Below are positions 29,124-38,161 of a stretch of 64,000 nt of DNA, in pieces. The DNA lies in NCBI RefSeq assembly GCF_002018365.1, contig NZ_MVKX01000001.1, forward strand, positions 423,178 through 487,177. Direction: 5' to 3'. The notes under the pieces were generated by a model. It ran no database searches, was not told the DNA's origin, and saw only the letters and a list, made by a program, of their open reading frames with translations. Position numbers and translations under genes: made by a program. How positions within the stretch are numbered: the first letter of the stretch is position 1; each line of letters begins with the position of its first letter. Origin of the DNA: Acinetobacter amyesii. GTDB lineage: Bacteria > Pseudomonadota > Gammaproteobacteria > Pseudomonadales > Moraxellaceae.

Positions 29124-29555
29124 TTATACGGTTTTTGCAAGTTTTGAAAAACCAATTTTAATCGCTGACTTCAGTTGCGCAAGGATTAATTGACTAACGA
29201 ATGGCGCACGCGCCTGTAATTCAATCGTATAAGTGACTAAAGTACGCGCAGCATCAATCGCTTCGAATTGAATCACACCCAAATGGTGTTTCACCAATGG
29301 GTTTTTAATAATTTTATATTCAATGCGTTGGTTTGGCTCAAGCAAGGTAATTTGCTCTTGTAAAGGCTTCACCGGCCCAAAGCCCATACGACGTACAGAA
29401 CCTACACCATCAGGACGTTCAGGATCTGCTGAATCTTTAACACGCACCACTTGAATCGGCGCAAAAGCCACGTTATAGGTCGAATGTTTTGAAAGTAAGT
29501 CAAAAACCTGCTCGACCGGTGCATTAAATTCTTTTTTTACTTGAATGGATTTCAT
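29124..29555 (-). CDS. SRPBCC-family (START-like) protein
   Basis: A 143-residue protein of the helix-grip SRPBCC superfamily. The N-terminal strand and helix ([20 protein letters not shown]), the middle [20 protein letters not shown] and the strand-turn-strand [20 protein letters not shown] are typical of polyketide cyclase/dehydrase and coenzyme Q-binding subgroups, and the last helix FSKLAKTV closes the pocket. The ligand is unknown. The ATG at 29555 has AGGGT upstream, which is better than the in-frame ATG at 29579. It sits 26 bases after tadA and 17 before cmk. Confidence 0.78.
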   Translation of the reverse strand: MKSIQVKKEFNAPVEQVFDLLSKHSTYNVAFAPIQVVRVKDSADPERPDGVGSVRRMGFGPVKPLQEQITLLEPNQRIEYKIIKNPLVKHHLGVIQFEAIDAARTLVTYTIELQARAPFVSQLILAQLKSAIKIGFSKLAKTV

Positions 29556-29581
29556 GTTGTACCCTATTTTATTTGACAATA

Positions 29582-30133
29582 TTAATTGTCAGTAGAGTTT
29601 ACTTGATTTTTTAAATTAAGTTCAGTCAAAGTGGCTTTTTCCTGTAACTTCATCAGTCGTTTTTGTTCACGACGCATTTTAAAAAAATCACTTAATTGTT
29701 GGGAGCATTGCTCTTGTAGGCAACCATGCTCAAACTCAAAGATATGGTTATAGTAGCCTGAATTTAATAATTGACGCGAACTGACCAAAGAACCTGCTTT
29801 AGGCTCAGTCGTCGCAAATACCACACGCTTAATTCTCGAATGTACCAAAGCGCCCACGCACATTGTGCATGGCTCCAAAGTCACATATAAGGTTGCGTCG
29901 TCGGGTAAACGGTAATTATCGATATTTAAACAAGCTTGACGCAAAGCTTGTACTTCCGCATGTGCGGTGGGATCTTTCAGAGAAATCGGCGCATTAAACC
30001 CTGCACCTATGACTTGATTTTGACTCACAATGACTGCACCTACAGGAATTTCCTGCAATTCTGCGGCTTGTGCAGCCTGCTCGAAAGCAAGCTGCATCCA
30101 ATGTTCATCACTATATAAGTTTGGTTCAGACAT
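29582..30133 (-). CDS. tadA: tRNA-specific adenosine deaminase
   Basis: A 183-residue zinc deaminase that converts A34 to inosine in tRNA-Arg(ACG). The catalytic HAEVQAL (His and Glu) and the PCTMCVGALVHSRIKRVVF zinc Cys pair are present, with the family Asn-containing loop (GAGFNAPI). A C-terminal basic extension (MRREQKRLMKLQEKA) may contact tRNA. The ATG at 30133 (MSEPNLYSDE) is used; one codon upstream is a TTG. It follows the enoyl-CoA hydratase-type gene by 7 bases. Confidence 0.93.
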   Translation of the reverse strand: MSEPNLYSDEHWMQLAFEQAAQAAELQEIPVGAVIVSQNQVIGAGFNAPISLKDPTAHAEVQALRQACLNIDNYRLPDDATLYVTLEPCTMCVGALVHSRIKRVVFATTEPKAGSLVSSRQLLNSGYYNHIFEFEHGCLQEQCSQQLSDFFKMRREQKRLMKLQEKATLTELNLKNQVNSTDN

Positions 30134-30140
30134 CAATTAA

Positions 30141-31262
30141 TTAAATTACACCATACTGTCTTAACAGTGCATTCCAACTGTCAATATTGGTTACAGGAGG
30201 CTCATCAGCCAGAATTCCTTTGAGGGAAAGATCTGTACCTTTTTTCCATTCTGGAGACAGGTCTTTATCGACTAGACGGGCGCGCACACCTTCAACAAAG
30301 TCCGCATGACGAATTTTCCAATCCGAAATTTGGGTTTCCAGTTCAAACACTTCATTCCAAGAATGCACTTGCTTGCCCCACTGCCACAACAACCATGTTA
30401 ATGCTGCTGTTGCAGGTGAACCTTTTTGTAGATTTTCACTGGCTTGGCGTAACCAATCACTGCGCGCATCGCTTAAGCCAATAATTGATTCATAGTCATG
30501 TTCAAAATTATGCCCACGGCACACACTTTGAATTACATCCAATGAATTTTGTAATGGCCCCGGCCCCACTGGACGATGCATACTATTTAAAGTGTCATCA
30601 ATGGCACGAAAATCGCCCGCTGGATAATGATCCCAATCAATATTGATGACAGTTTCAAGTACGTTATCACGCTGTGCATCACAAATGTGCGTTGCCCAGC
30701 CGATACCATAAGCACCTGCTGCGGTCATGATTGAGCCAGTTAGTCCCGTAAACAAACCAATGGCACCACGATCAGCCAAGAAACGTGTCGCACCGACATC
30801 TGGATACAAACCAATATTAATCTCAGGCATTGCTAAACGTGAATAAGGTGTCACCAAACGGAAAGGTGCGGCCATAAACAGACCTAATCCACCACCCATG
30901 ACATAACCTTCGCCCCAAACCAAAATCGGCTTTGCATAGTTATGCAGCAGCAAATCTAAGGCATATTCTTGTTCAAAGAATTTATTCGCCGTTTCAACTT
31001 CATCATTGACCACCAATTGTCGCAATTTGCGTACATCGCCACCTGCACAAAATGCTTTCGGTGTAGTGGAATCTAACCAAATCGCTTTTACTGCATCGTC
31101 GTGTTGAAAGTCCTGAAAGACTTCAAGCAACGCTGTACAGATAGATTCATCTAATGCATGAAGCGATTTTGGGCGATTCAGGCGAACAATGCGCCAGCCC
31201 TTTTTCGCTTCTTCAACAATCAGATCTGGGTGATAATTTTTTGAAACGGGAGAATAAGTCAT
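30141..31262 (-). CDS. enoyl-CoA hydratase/isomerase family, 3-hydroxyisobutyryl-CoA hydrolase-like
   Basis: A 373-residue crotonase-fold protein. The oxyanion-hole segment AFCAGGDVRKL, the YVMGGGLGLFMAAPFRL segment and MPEINIGLYPDVGATRFL match the 3-hydroxyisobutyryl-CoA hydrolase branch, which acts in valine breakdown; the longer C-terminal region is also typical of that branch. The start ATG overlaps the ung stop by four bases (ATGA), so the genes are translationally linked. Whether the substrate is HIBYL-CoA or another acyl-CoA cannot be told from sequence alone. Confidence 0.85.
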   Translation of the reverse strand: MTYSPVSKNYHPDLIVEEAKKGWRIVRLNRPKSLHALDESICTALLEVFQDFQHDDAVKAIWLDSTTPKAFCAGGDVRKLRQLVVNDEVETANKFFEQEYALDLLLHNYAKPILVWGEGYVMGGGLGLFMAAPFRLVTPYSRLAMPEINIGLYPDVGATRFLADRGAIGLFTGLTGSIMTAAGAYGIGWATHICDAQRDNVLETVINIDWDHYPAGDFRAIDDTLNSMHRPVGPGPLQNSLDVIQSVCRGHNFEHDYESIIGLSDARSDWLRQASENLQKGSPATAALTWLLWQWGKQVHSWNEVFELETQISDWKIRHADFVEGVRARLVDKDLSPEWKKGTDLSLKGILADEPPVTNIDSWNALLRQYGVI

Positions 31263-31972
31263 GCGTCCAGCTGCCAGTCTATTGGCTCAATGCCATTTTG
31301 TTTAAGATAATTATTACTTTTTGAGAACACCTTACAACCAAAAAAACCACCGCGGTTTGCAGCCAAAGGAGATGGATGCGCGGCTTTTAGCACCAAGTGC
31401 TTATTTTGGTCAATGCGTTGTCCCTTACGCTGTGCATATGCCCCCCATAAAATAAAGACGATATGCTCACGTTGTTCATTTAAAACATCAATCACATGGT
31501 CTGTAAAATCTTCCCAGCCACGTTTTTGATGTGAAGTTGGTTGCCCAGCCTCAACAGTCAGTACCGCATTTAAAAGCAAAACACCTTGTTCTGCCCAGCG
31601 TGTTAAGTCCCCATGTTTTGACACAGGTACCCCAAGGTCGGTATTTAACTCATGGAAAATATTACGTAAAGAAGGTGGTAATGCAACCCCCTTTTGTACC
31701 GAAAAACTCAAGCCATGTGCCTGATTTGGCCCATGATACGGGTCTTGGCCTAAAATCACCACCTTTACATTCGCCATAGGTGTCGTATTTAAGGCATTAA
31801 AAATCAGCGGATTCGGAGGATAAATCACTTTATCCTGTTTCATTTGTTGTAGCAGAAAGTCTTTTAACTCATCCATGCGGGGACTAAGCAAAAAATCACT
31901 TAGGCCATATTTCCAGCTAGCATCAAGCTGCACTTTAGCGAGTTTTGCTTGTTGCTCTTCTGTTAAAGACAT
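31259..31972 (-). CDS. ung: uracil-DNA glycosylase
   Basis: A 237-residue family-1 uracil-DNA glycosylase that removes uracil from DNA in base excision repair. The catalytic water-activating motif GQDPYHGPNQAHGLSF (Asp near residue 74) and the minor-groove loop HPSPLAANRGGFFG (catalytic His) are present. The usual HPSPLS has Ala for Ser here. The ATG at 31972 is chosen; the codon before it is an in-frame GTG. The stop overlaps the next gene. Confidence 0.97.
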   Translation of the reverse strand: MSLTEEQQAKLAKVQLDASWKYGLSDFLLSPRMDELKDFLLQQMKQDKVIYPPNPLIFNALNTTPMANVKVVILGQDPYHGPNQAHGLSFSVQKGVALPPSLRNIFHELNTDLGVPVSKHGDLTRWAEQGVLLLNAVLTVEAGQPTSHQKRGWEDFTDHVIDVLNEQREHIVFILWGAYAQRKGQRIDQNKHLVLKAAHPSPLAANRGGFFGCKVFSKSNNYLKQNGIEPIDWQLDA

Positions 31973-32008
31973 CACTGTTAACCAATCCTAATAAAACCAA
32001 ATATTTAC

Positions 32009-32605
32009 TTAAATTTTAACTTGTAAATCAACTGCAGGGTTTAAAAATTTTTGACCCTGTTTTAATTTTTCATACATTTGGGTATCGTCCCATTCCGATT
32101 GAACCTGTTCGGAAAACACGATTTGATCTAACTGCAACAGCCCCATTTGTGCATTATCGATATCTTCTAAGAAGCTTTGCGCATAGCCTGTGTCTGTCTC
32201 ATGTACGATCACAGAATACACCTCAACATCACCCTCACCATTTTGAGTTTCAGTTGATTTTAGAACTTGTTGTGCCAAGTAAAAGAAGATTCGTGAAAAC
32301 TGCTCTGCTGAAGGCGAAACGGGTAGTTCAACCCAACGTGCGCTGAACTGTTTGCAGGCACGAATGTACTCGGCATCATCATGTTGCCAAAAACAAATCG
32401 CGTGATCAAAACTGTCAAATAAGTCTTTAATTACCCCTTTGAGCAAACCAAAATCGTAAACCATTTGTCCATGGTCAAGTTTCGACGCTTTGAGTAATAG
32501 TTCGACTTTATAACTGTGTCCGTGAATGGAACGTTTGCAACGGTCTGACGTGCAATTACGCACGATATGCGCGTTTTCAAACTTAAATAACTTACGAATT
32601 AACAT
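32009..32605 (-). CDS. 6-carboxytetrahydropterin synthase-like (QueD/PTPS family), long form
   Basis: A 198-residue protein of the 6-pyruvoyl-tetrahydropterin synthase family. Zinc-binding and catalytic residues are visible: FENAH, a Cys-containing CTSDRCKRSIHGHSYKVEL with the paired HGH, MVYDFGLLKG, FDHAICF, and the Glu of VHETDTGYAQS. QueD (about 120 residues) makes the queuosine precursor, so this is long: an inserted segment (HDDAEYIRACKQFS) and about 40 extra C-terminal residues are present. No other queuosine gene is nearby. An ATG start at 32605 is preferred over a TTG at 32623. Confidence 0.8.
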   Translation of the reverse strand: MLIRKLFKFENAHIVRNCTSDRCKRSIHGHSYKVELLLKASKLDHGQMVYDFGLLKGVIKDLFDSFDHAICFWQHDDAEYIRACKQFSARWVELPVSPSAEQFSRIFFYLAQQVLKSTETQNGEGDVEVYSVIVHETDTGYAQSFLEDIDNAQMGLLQLDQIVFSEQVQSEWDDTQMYEKLKQGQKFLNPAVDLQVKI

Positions 32606-32735
32606 ATGTCGTAATGCAATCAAATAATCTATGGGTTCTCAGAGATTATAATGCAAAAGTCTAACAAGAGGCATTAATTTTGCTGTTCAGCACAATTGGG
32701 AAAAGGCATCATGAAAATTTAGCGATCTTTAAGAC

Positions 32736-33683
32736 CTAAAATGGTGCCATACTGCGAAAAGCCACATATACATCTTTATCTTTTCGGACTAACTCACTGG
32801 TAAATTGACGCTTTCTTTCATTTAAATTAATTTCAATTTGCGCTTTAAAATAGTTCGACTGCACACCCAATTGTGAGTTTAAAACTTCTCGATTTTCTGT
32901 GCTCACCTGTGCAAATGGCTCCATTACCCATAAATCATTGATATTTTCGAAATGTTCAAATTTGGCTGCTTTTTGTTGCAAAGCTTGCTCGACTGCATTG
33001 ACATCTAAACGATCATCCATAGTCGCTAACAAAAATGCAGGAGCGGTATTAATGTTTACCGTTGTTTCATGCGAGGGCAAGCTACTCACATAGGGCGCAA
33101 TCAGTTTATATTGAGCACCTTCAAAACCACGGACTGATTTCAGTTCTTCCACACTATGGAATTTTGCGTTAGGTGGTAGTGCTGCATTATTTAAACCACG
33201 ATAGTACGCCAGCTCTGCTCCCATCGGGCCAGAGGTCTCGTCATCTTCATCTTGCCAGTCAATCACGGCTTGGCTTAATTCTGCGGGCAGACCAACACGC
33301 TGCAATATTTTTTCAAACCATAATTTTGCTTTGTCATTTACCACCCCCTCTTCTGAAACCAAACTATTGAGGTTAAATTTTCCAGATTCGTCTTGGAGCA
33401 CACCTGCAACAGTTCCACCTTCCACTGGAAAGGCTGGCATAGGCTGAGCCCAATTTTCTTGAAGGTGATCCACCTGCCCTGCATTTTCGGCATCATTTAC
33501 CAAAAGCTCAGCAAAAAATGCTTCGGCACTTTTCGCATATAACATCGATTGATTTTGGCGCATCACGTAGGCGGTGTTTTCAGAAGTATTGGCTTGTTGT
33601 TTTGCTATGCCTGCCGCTACAATGGTTGCCAAAGCCACCATCATCAGGATCGTTAATAAAGCGATGCCGCGTTGCTGTTTCAT
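32736..33683 (-). CDS. gspK: type II secretion minor pseudopilin GspK
   Basis: A 315-residue minor pseudopilin. The N-terminus MKQQRGIALLTILMMVALAT is a prepilin-like leader with a hydrophobic helix, but it lacks the Glu+5 found in GspH-J, as expected for GspK at the pilus tip. A helical DxDE-rich domain (VIDWQDEDDETSGPMGAELA) with the calcium-binding region and the SAM-like domains (SVEELKSVRGF, VNINTAPAFLLATM) follow. GGAG stands five bases before the ATG at 33683. It is last in the gspH-I-J-K run. Confidence 0.92.
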   Translation of the reverse strand: MKQQRGIALLTILMMVALATIVAAGIAKQQANTSENTAYVMRQNQSMLYAKSAEAFFAELLVNDAENAGQVDHLQENWAQPMPAFPVEGGTVAGVLQDESGKFNLNSLVSEEGVVNDKAKLWFEKILQRVGLPAELSQAVIDWQDEDDETSGPMGAELAYYRGLNNAALPPNAKFHSVEELKSVRGFEGAQYKLIAPYVSSLPSHETTVNINTAPAFLLATMDDRLDVNAVEQALQQKAAKFEHFENINDLWVMEPFAQVSTENREVLNSQLGVQSNYFKAQIEINLNERKRQFTSELVRKDKDVYVAFRSMAPF

Positions 33684-33719
33684 AAGCAACTCCAAACTTC
33701 AAATAACCCTACCTGACCG

Positions 33720-34412
33720 TTAACCATTTTTATTTTTATCCAATAAAAAATCAGTATTTAACAAACTGAATAACCATTCGTAGTTTGTCCCATCAACTGT
33801 GAGCTGCATCCTGATCCCCCGCGGTAACAGTTGTATGGTTTTTTCATTATTCAAATCTGCGGCGGCATCTGGCCAATTCTCTAACTCATTTGGATTGAGT
33901 ACCGTGATTTTAAATTGTTCAACATTATCCAGTAATACACTCGAATCTGGTTGATCATGCCCTGTTTGGTTGAGATTTTTAAATTTTAGCCGATACAATT
34001 TTTTTTCATCAGCTTTGTATTGATATTCCACTCGCTCATCAGGTGCAATGCCCTGATTTAAGGGGTCAGTGACACCAGTCTTACTGAAATTAAATCGGCC
34101 ATTTTGCAACACCAACGCTGGTTGAATATCTCCATTAATATTGGCAGTTAATGGCACAGCTTGCACTGTGTCTCTGAGTATTTGCTGATGGGCATCTTGC
34201 AACTGACTGAGCCTTACTTCATGGGTTGCGTTTCGTTCTTTCACTTTCGAGACATAATCAAAGACCTTCCAACCCAATGCAGACAGCACTGCAAAAATGG
34301 CAATCGCAACCAAAAGTTCAACTAAGGTAAATCCTGCTTGATTCTTCATTCCTTGCTGCATAAGCACAGGCATATCTTGAGATGTACGTTTTTTTCTAGT
34401 TATTATTTTCAT
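33720..34412 (-). CDS. gspJ: type II secretion minor pseudopilin GspJ
   Basis: A 230-residue minor pseudopilin. The prepilin cleavage motif is QAGFTLVELLVAIAIF, cut by the prepilin peptidase between Ala-Gly and Phe with the Glu at mature position 5. The predicted leader is 27 residues long if translation starts at the first ATG (34412), which overlaps the end of gspI by 17 bases; shorter starts are possible at internal Met codons. The soluble domain is strand-rich (YQYKADEKKLYRLKFKN). With GspI and GspK it should form the tip complex. Confidence 0.9.
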   Translation of the reverse strand: MKIITRKKRTSQDMPVLMQQGMKNQAGFTLVELLVAIAIFAVLSALGWKVFDYVSKVKERNATHEVRLSQLQDAHQQILRDTVQAVPLTANINGDIQPALVLQNGRFNFSKTGVTDPLNQGIAPDERVEYQYKADEKKLYRLKFKNLNQTGHDQPDSSVLLDNVEQFKITVLNPNELENWPDAAADLNNEKTIQLLPRGIRMQLTVDGTNYEWLFSLLNTDFLLDKNKNG

Positions 34413-34788
34413 CCAACGGAGCCTTATAGTTAAAGAACACTAAACTGCTAATCCCTGCTTCAACATCCCCAGTTTCAGCATTCATCAAACTCACTTGGAT
34501 ATCTATACGTTGTACATTTGGACTAATGGTGGCTTGGGCTTTTTTGTCAATTTGCCATTGTTCGCCTTGTTCAGTGACTTGTTTAGATGCAGTACCTGTC
34601 ATCCATTCACGATTGATTTCCATCTTAGCGATTTCATTCAGCGCGACGAATTGTGCCTTATTTCTTAAAATTGCATGTGCTGTAGACTGTGTATATTGCA
34701 TCGCAACATTAGACAAAGCCATTGCCGCCGTCGCAAAAATCGCCAATGCCACCATAACTTCAAGTAGCGTAAACCCTTTAGCCCGCAT
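34396..34788 (-). CDS. gspI: type II secretion minor pseudopilin GspI
   Basis: A 130-residue minor pseudopilin with a very short leader and cleavage site in MRAKGFTLLEVMVALAIFAT, carrying the Glu+5. The remainder has the GspI pattern of a strand-rich globular domain (REWMTGTASKQVTEQGEQW, RIDIQVSLMNAETG). It overlaps gspH by 11 bases and gspJ by 17, implying coupled translation. Confidence 0.9.
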   Translation of the reverse strand: MRAKGFTLLEVMVALAIFATAAMALSNVAMQYTQSTAHAILRNKAQFVALNEIAKMEINREWMTGTASKQVTEQGEQWQIDKKAQATISPNVQRIDIQVSLMNAETGDVEAGISSLVFFNYKAPLDENNN

Positions 34789-35335
34789 TAACTTTCCCTA
34801 AATGATCGATTTCGATTTCATTACCTATGGGACGTTCTTCAAAATAAAACTGTATACGCACAGGCTTTACCTCACCATTACCCAACCAAATCAACTTAGG
34901 TGCATTGGTATTTAACAAATCATCATTATTGGCATTTTCATACTGCTGATCTAAAGGCTGAATCGTAAAAGAGACATTTTCAGGTAATACTCGGGTTTCA
35001 AAATCTTTATAGTTTTGCCATTTATTATTCTGATTTAAAATACTATTTTCTACACGTTTTTGTTCTGGTAAATATTCTTGTACCGCATAGCTTTGCGTGT
35101 TGACATCCGCTCCAGCTTTTTGCTGTAAGGCCAATATCAAAGCTTGATCATTTGCATCGCGTAAAATTCGCTTCAGATCCATCACAAACACTTCACGTGC
35201 TTGCATGGCTTTGCGTTGATCTGTCCCACCGATATTCAAAAGCACCAATGAGGCCATGATGCCCATAATCACAATCACCACCATCAATTCTACGAGGGTG
35301 AAGCCACGAACCGATGATGGTGATGCTATTTTCAT
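34778..35335 (-). CDS. gspH: type II secretion minor pseudopilin GspH
   Basis: A 185-residue minor pseudopilin, first of the H-I-J-K run. The prepilin motif SSVRGFTLVELMVVIVIMG shows the Gly before Phe+1 and Glu+5, followed by a long hydrophobic helix. The soluble part is strand-rich and ends with a conserved-looking LIWLGNGEVKPVRIQFYFEE segment and a final Gly. No other gsp gene is in the window; the rest of the secretion machine must be encoded elsewhere, a dispersed layout known for Acinetobacter. Confidence 0.88.
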   Translation of the reverse strand: MKIASPSSVRGFTLVELMVVIVIMGIMASLVLLNIGGTDQRKAMQAREVFVMDLKRILRDANDQALILALQQKAGADVNTQSYAVQEYLPEQKRVENSILNQNNKWQNYKDFETRVLPENVSFTIQPLDQQYENANNDDLLNTNAPKLIWLGNGEVKPVRIQFYFEERPIGNEIEIDHLGKVNAG

Positions 35336-35344
35336 AAGCAGCCT

Positions 35345-35959
35345 TTAAGCGAATTGAGCAACCGCATGCACTTGTTTTGGTAAGGCCAAGGCTTGATCAA
35401 TATAAGCAACCCGCAAGGTGTCTCTTGAACCCAAATAACGCTGATAAAAACTTGAGTTCAAAATTGCTGCAGCACCATGTGTAAGTGACCAAATCGAAGC
35501 AAGATAATCACGTACTGGCATGCTACTTTGAATCGACTCCAAATAACGCTCAGTCATACGAATGATCAATCTTAGACGCTGTTTGCGTACCTGATATAGT
35601 TCACTAAACAAGTGCTGAATACCCACACCCGTTGTCGATAAACGCTCTTCAATTTGGTGAAACAACACTGTACGTTCTGGGTGATGTAAGTGATGCAACA
35701 TAAAGAAAGCAAGGTGTTCAGGAAAAGCTTTGTCGGTGTCTTTAATCATTTCCAATAACATGCGTTCATTACGAATAATGAGCAACATATACAGTTCATC
35801 TTTACTTTGGAAATGTTTATATAACGTCCCTTTTGCCAAGTCGAGTTCTGCCGCTAGCGTATCTAGTGTCATCCCTGCTTCGCCATTTTCCAATAGCAGT
35901 TGCTCTGCCACTTGGAAAATTAATGCTTCTCTTGCTCTAAACTGAGCTTGACGATCCAT
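35345..35959 (-). CDS. TetR/AcrR-family transcriptional regulator
   Basis: A 204-residue regulator with the N-terminal TetR DNA-binding domain: QVAEQLLLENGEAGMTLDTL followed by AAELDLAKGTLYKHFQSKDEL, containing the typical G-T-L-Y-x-H-F recognition helix. The C-terminal ligand-binding helices are divergent. The ATG at 35959 follows AGGGTGAAG; a GTG two codons upstream is less likely. It lies nine bases before gspH and 42 after tatD, so it is probably in a transcript with both, but its target is unknown. Confidence 0.85.
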   Translation of the reverse strand: MDRQAQFRAREALIFQVAEQLLLENGEAGMTLDTLAAELDLAKGTLYKHFQSKDELYMLLIIRNERMLLEMIKDTDKAFPEHLAFFMLHHLHHPERTVLFHQIEERLSTTGVGIQHLFSELYQVRKQRLRLIIRMTERYLESIQSSMPVRDYLASIWSLTHGAAAILNSSFYQRYLGSRDTLRVAYIDQALALPKQVHAVAQFA

Positions 35960-36001
35960 CTTCACCCTATACTCTCTTACTCTTATATCAATTCAAATTA
36001 T

Positions 36002-36775
36002 TTACTTAAGATTGAGGAGATTTTCAAAGTTTTGCATTGTAATGAAAGCCATCTCTTCAATTGACTTATCATATACATCACTTAAGGCTTTGGCTACATA
36101 GGGAACGTATTTTGGTTCATTAGACTTTCCTCTATAGGGCATCGGTGCAAGGTATGGGCTATCTGTTTCAATGAGCACGCGATCCAATGGTACTTGCTTG
36201 GCCACATCACGCAAATCTTGTGCATTTTTAAAAGAAACAATGCCTGAAAATGACACGTAATAACCACAATCTAAGACAGCTTTTGCCGTTTCCCAATCTT
36301 CAGTAAAGCAATGCAAAATACCGTGAGTAGATTTCTCTGCACGGATAATATCAACCGTATCATGCTTTGCAGAACGGGTATGTACAACCACCGGTTTTTT
36401 TACGGCTTGCGATGCGTGAAGATGGCGGGCAAAGCATTCTTTTTGCTCTGCAATAAAGTCTGTACTATGAAAATAGTCCAGCCCTGTTTCACCTATCGCC
36501 CAAACCTTTTCAGGTTGTGCTAATTCAATGAGATATTCTTCTGTTGCCCGAGCCATCGTTGCAGGATCTTCACATGGGTGTACCCCAACGGAATAACCTA
36601 CATCAGCATGACGTGCGGCAATTTTTGAAAGTTCGATATGGTCATCTAGATCAACCGAGATACTCATAAATTTTGAGACCCCGGCTTGACGAGCCTGATC
36701 CAATGCAAGATCTAAATTACCCTCATAAGGGCTTAGGTCGAGCATGGTTAAATGGCAATGGGTATCTACAAACAC
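36002..36775 (-). CDS. TatD-family metal-dependent hydrolase
   Basis: A 257-residue TIM-barrel hydrolase of the TatD/YcfH family. The metal ligands appear in VDTHCHLTML, AIGETGLDYFH, VVHTRSAKHDT, LHCFTE and IETDSPYLAP. The E. coli homologue YcfH sits beside holB, and here only pilZ lies between it and holB. Members have been reported as DNase and metal-dependent deacylase-type enzymes; the precise substrate is unknown. The start is GTG (36775) with AGGT upstream. Confidence 0.9.
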   Translation of the reverse strand: MFVDTHCHLTMLDLSPYEGNLDLALDQARQAGVSKFMSISVDLDDHIELSKIAARHADVGYSVGVHPCEDPATMARATEEYLIELAQPEKVWAIGETGLDYFHSTDFIAEQKECFARHLHASQAVKKPVVVHTRSAKHDTVDIIRAEKSTHGILHCFTEDWETAKAVLDCGYYVSFSGIVSFKNAQDLRDVAKQVPLDRVLIETDSPYLAPMPYRGKSNEPKYVPYVAKALSDVYDKSIEEMAFITMQNFENLLNLK

Positions 36776-36806
36776 AATATGTACCTACAAGTCTTCACTG
36801 TTGTAA

Positions 36807-37148
36807 CTACATAGTGTAACTTCTACGCCCCTCAGATTTAAGCCCTGCAAGTAAACGTTCTGCTTCTGATTTGAAATAAACGCCTTTTTCGCCGCCTAAT
36901 TGAATCCCAAAGCCTTGTGGTTTAATACCATTTTGCTTTTGCGAAATCCAAATTACTTTTCCTGTCAAAGGAATTTTTATACTTTGTTCAGGCAAAGTCG
37001 CCAATAAGAAAACCTCATCACCCATTTTCACAGCTTGCTTTGATGGTACAAATAGACCGCCACCAACAACATAAGGCATATAGCTCGCAAAAAGTGTTTC
37101 CACATCTGGAATATTAGCGTGAACGATCCCGCCCATACGTGGTTGCAT
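36807..37148 (-). CDS. pilZ: PilZ-domain protein
   Basis: A 113-residue PilZ protein. It resembles PilZ of type IV pili (PA2960-like) in length and context (holB just upstream). The segment GGLFVPSKQAVKMGDEVFLL, followed by LTGKVIWISQ and GFGIQL, is the PilZ barrel. The canonical c-di-GMP-binding RxxxR is not obvious at the N-terminus, in agreement with the PilZ subgroup that acts in pilus assembly without ligand. GGGGGAAAC precedes the ATG. Confidence 0.88.
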   Translation of the reverse strand: MQPRMGGIVHANIPDVETLFASYMPYVVGGGLFVPSKQAVKMGDEVFLLATLPEQSIKIPLTGKVIWISQKQNGIKPQGFGIQLGGEKGVYFKSEAERLLAGLKSEGRRSYTM

Positions 37149-37164
37149 GATGTTTCCCCCTTAA

Positions 37165-38148
37165 TTAAACATTCATCAGTTTGATGCAAAGCTCATCTAC
37201 GACCAGATTCCCCTGTACGTTCTGCTCGATGAACCGCTTAGACTGCTGTAATTCTGTATAAATCCCAAAGAGTGTTTCGAGCGAATATTGCTCTGCCAAC
37301 ACTCCAAAATCCAAATCTATATTTTTTATGGATTGATTTAGCTTGACACAAATTATATCGGACAACAAGTATTCAAACATTTGACTAAAATCACTAAAAC
37401 TCAGTGCTTTATTCCACTTGGTCGCAATTGCCATCGGCATGTTTTTTTGTGTCACAAGTTTTTGCCAATCTTGTAGAAACTCTTGGCGCATATTTAGCCA
37501 TTCGCTACTTGCCAATGAAATCGCTTGTAATGGCATTTGACTGGCTAAGTTCATGAGAACTTTGCGCTGAGTTTCACCACTATCGGGCAAATGCTGCTGT
37601 AAATAAAGTTGTGATTGTTCTGGTTCGATACGATCCAATGCATAGTGCTGCATTCGACTGCGAATGGTTGCCGGCAATTTCAAATAATGCTCTGCCAATA
37701 ACATAATCACAATCCGCTCGCCCGGCTCTTCCAGTGTTTTCAGCAATGCATTTGATGATGCAATGTTTAATGCTTCAGCAGGCTCAATCAACACAACTCG
37801 CCAACCGTCTACGGTTTGCTGTACAAAGGGCAATAAATCACGAATTTTTTCGATTTTAATTTTGGCATTTTGCTTTTTATTGTCTTCATCTGTACTGATG
37901 TGGACAAAATTTGGATGTGTATCTGACTTTAACCACTGGCAACTCCCACACTCACCACATGGCTCAGTTCGCTCATCACGTTTTTGACACAGCACCCATG
38001 CAAGAAATTGTTTTGCAAATGCCTCTTTACCACAGCCTTTTTTGCCATACAAAAGCACGCCATGTCCCAGTTGTGGAAAACGGCTGGTTAATGTATTCCA
38101 TGTATTTTGCTGCCAAGGGCAAACTTGCGCCACAATTTCATTTTGCAT
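37165..38148 (-). CDS. holB: DNA polymerase III subunit delta'
   Basis: A 327-residue clamp-loader subunit. GVLLYGKKGCGKEAFAKQFL is the modified P-loop, CGECGSCQWLKSDTHPNF the zinc-binding cluster, and LLKTLEEPGERIVIMLL the SRC-type motif region. It acts in the clamp-loader complex on the replication fork. The ATG at 38148 (MQNEIVAQ) is preferred, as the longer frame from 38181 overlaps kdsB and lacks a ribosome-binding site. pilZ follows after 16 bases, as in Pseudomonas. Confidence 0.93.
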   Translation of the reverse strand: MQNEIVAQVCPWQQNTWNTLTSRFPQLGHGVLLYGKKGCGKEAFAKQFLAWVLCQKRDERTEPCGECGSCQWLKSDTHPNFVHISTDEDNKKQNAKIKIEKIRDLLPFVQQTVDGWRVVLIEPAEALNIASSNALLKTLEEPGERIVIMLLAEHYLKLPATIRSRMQHYALDRIEPEQSQLYLQQHLPDSGETQRKVLMNLASQMPLQAISLASSEWLNMRQEFLQDWQKLVTQKNMPMAIATKWNKALSFSDFSQMFEYLLSDIICVKLNQSIKNIDLDFGVLAEQYSLETLFGIYTELQQSKRFIEQNVQGNLVVDELCIKLMNV

Positions 38149-38161
38149 AAATCGTTTAACC

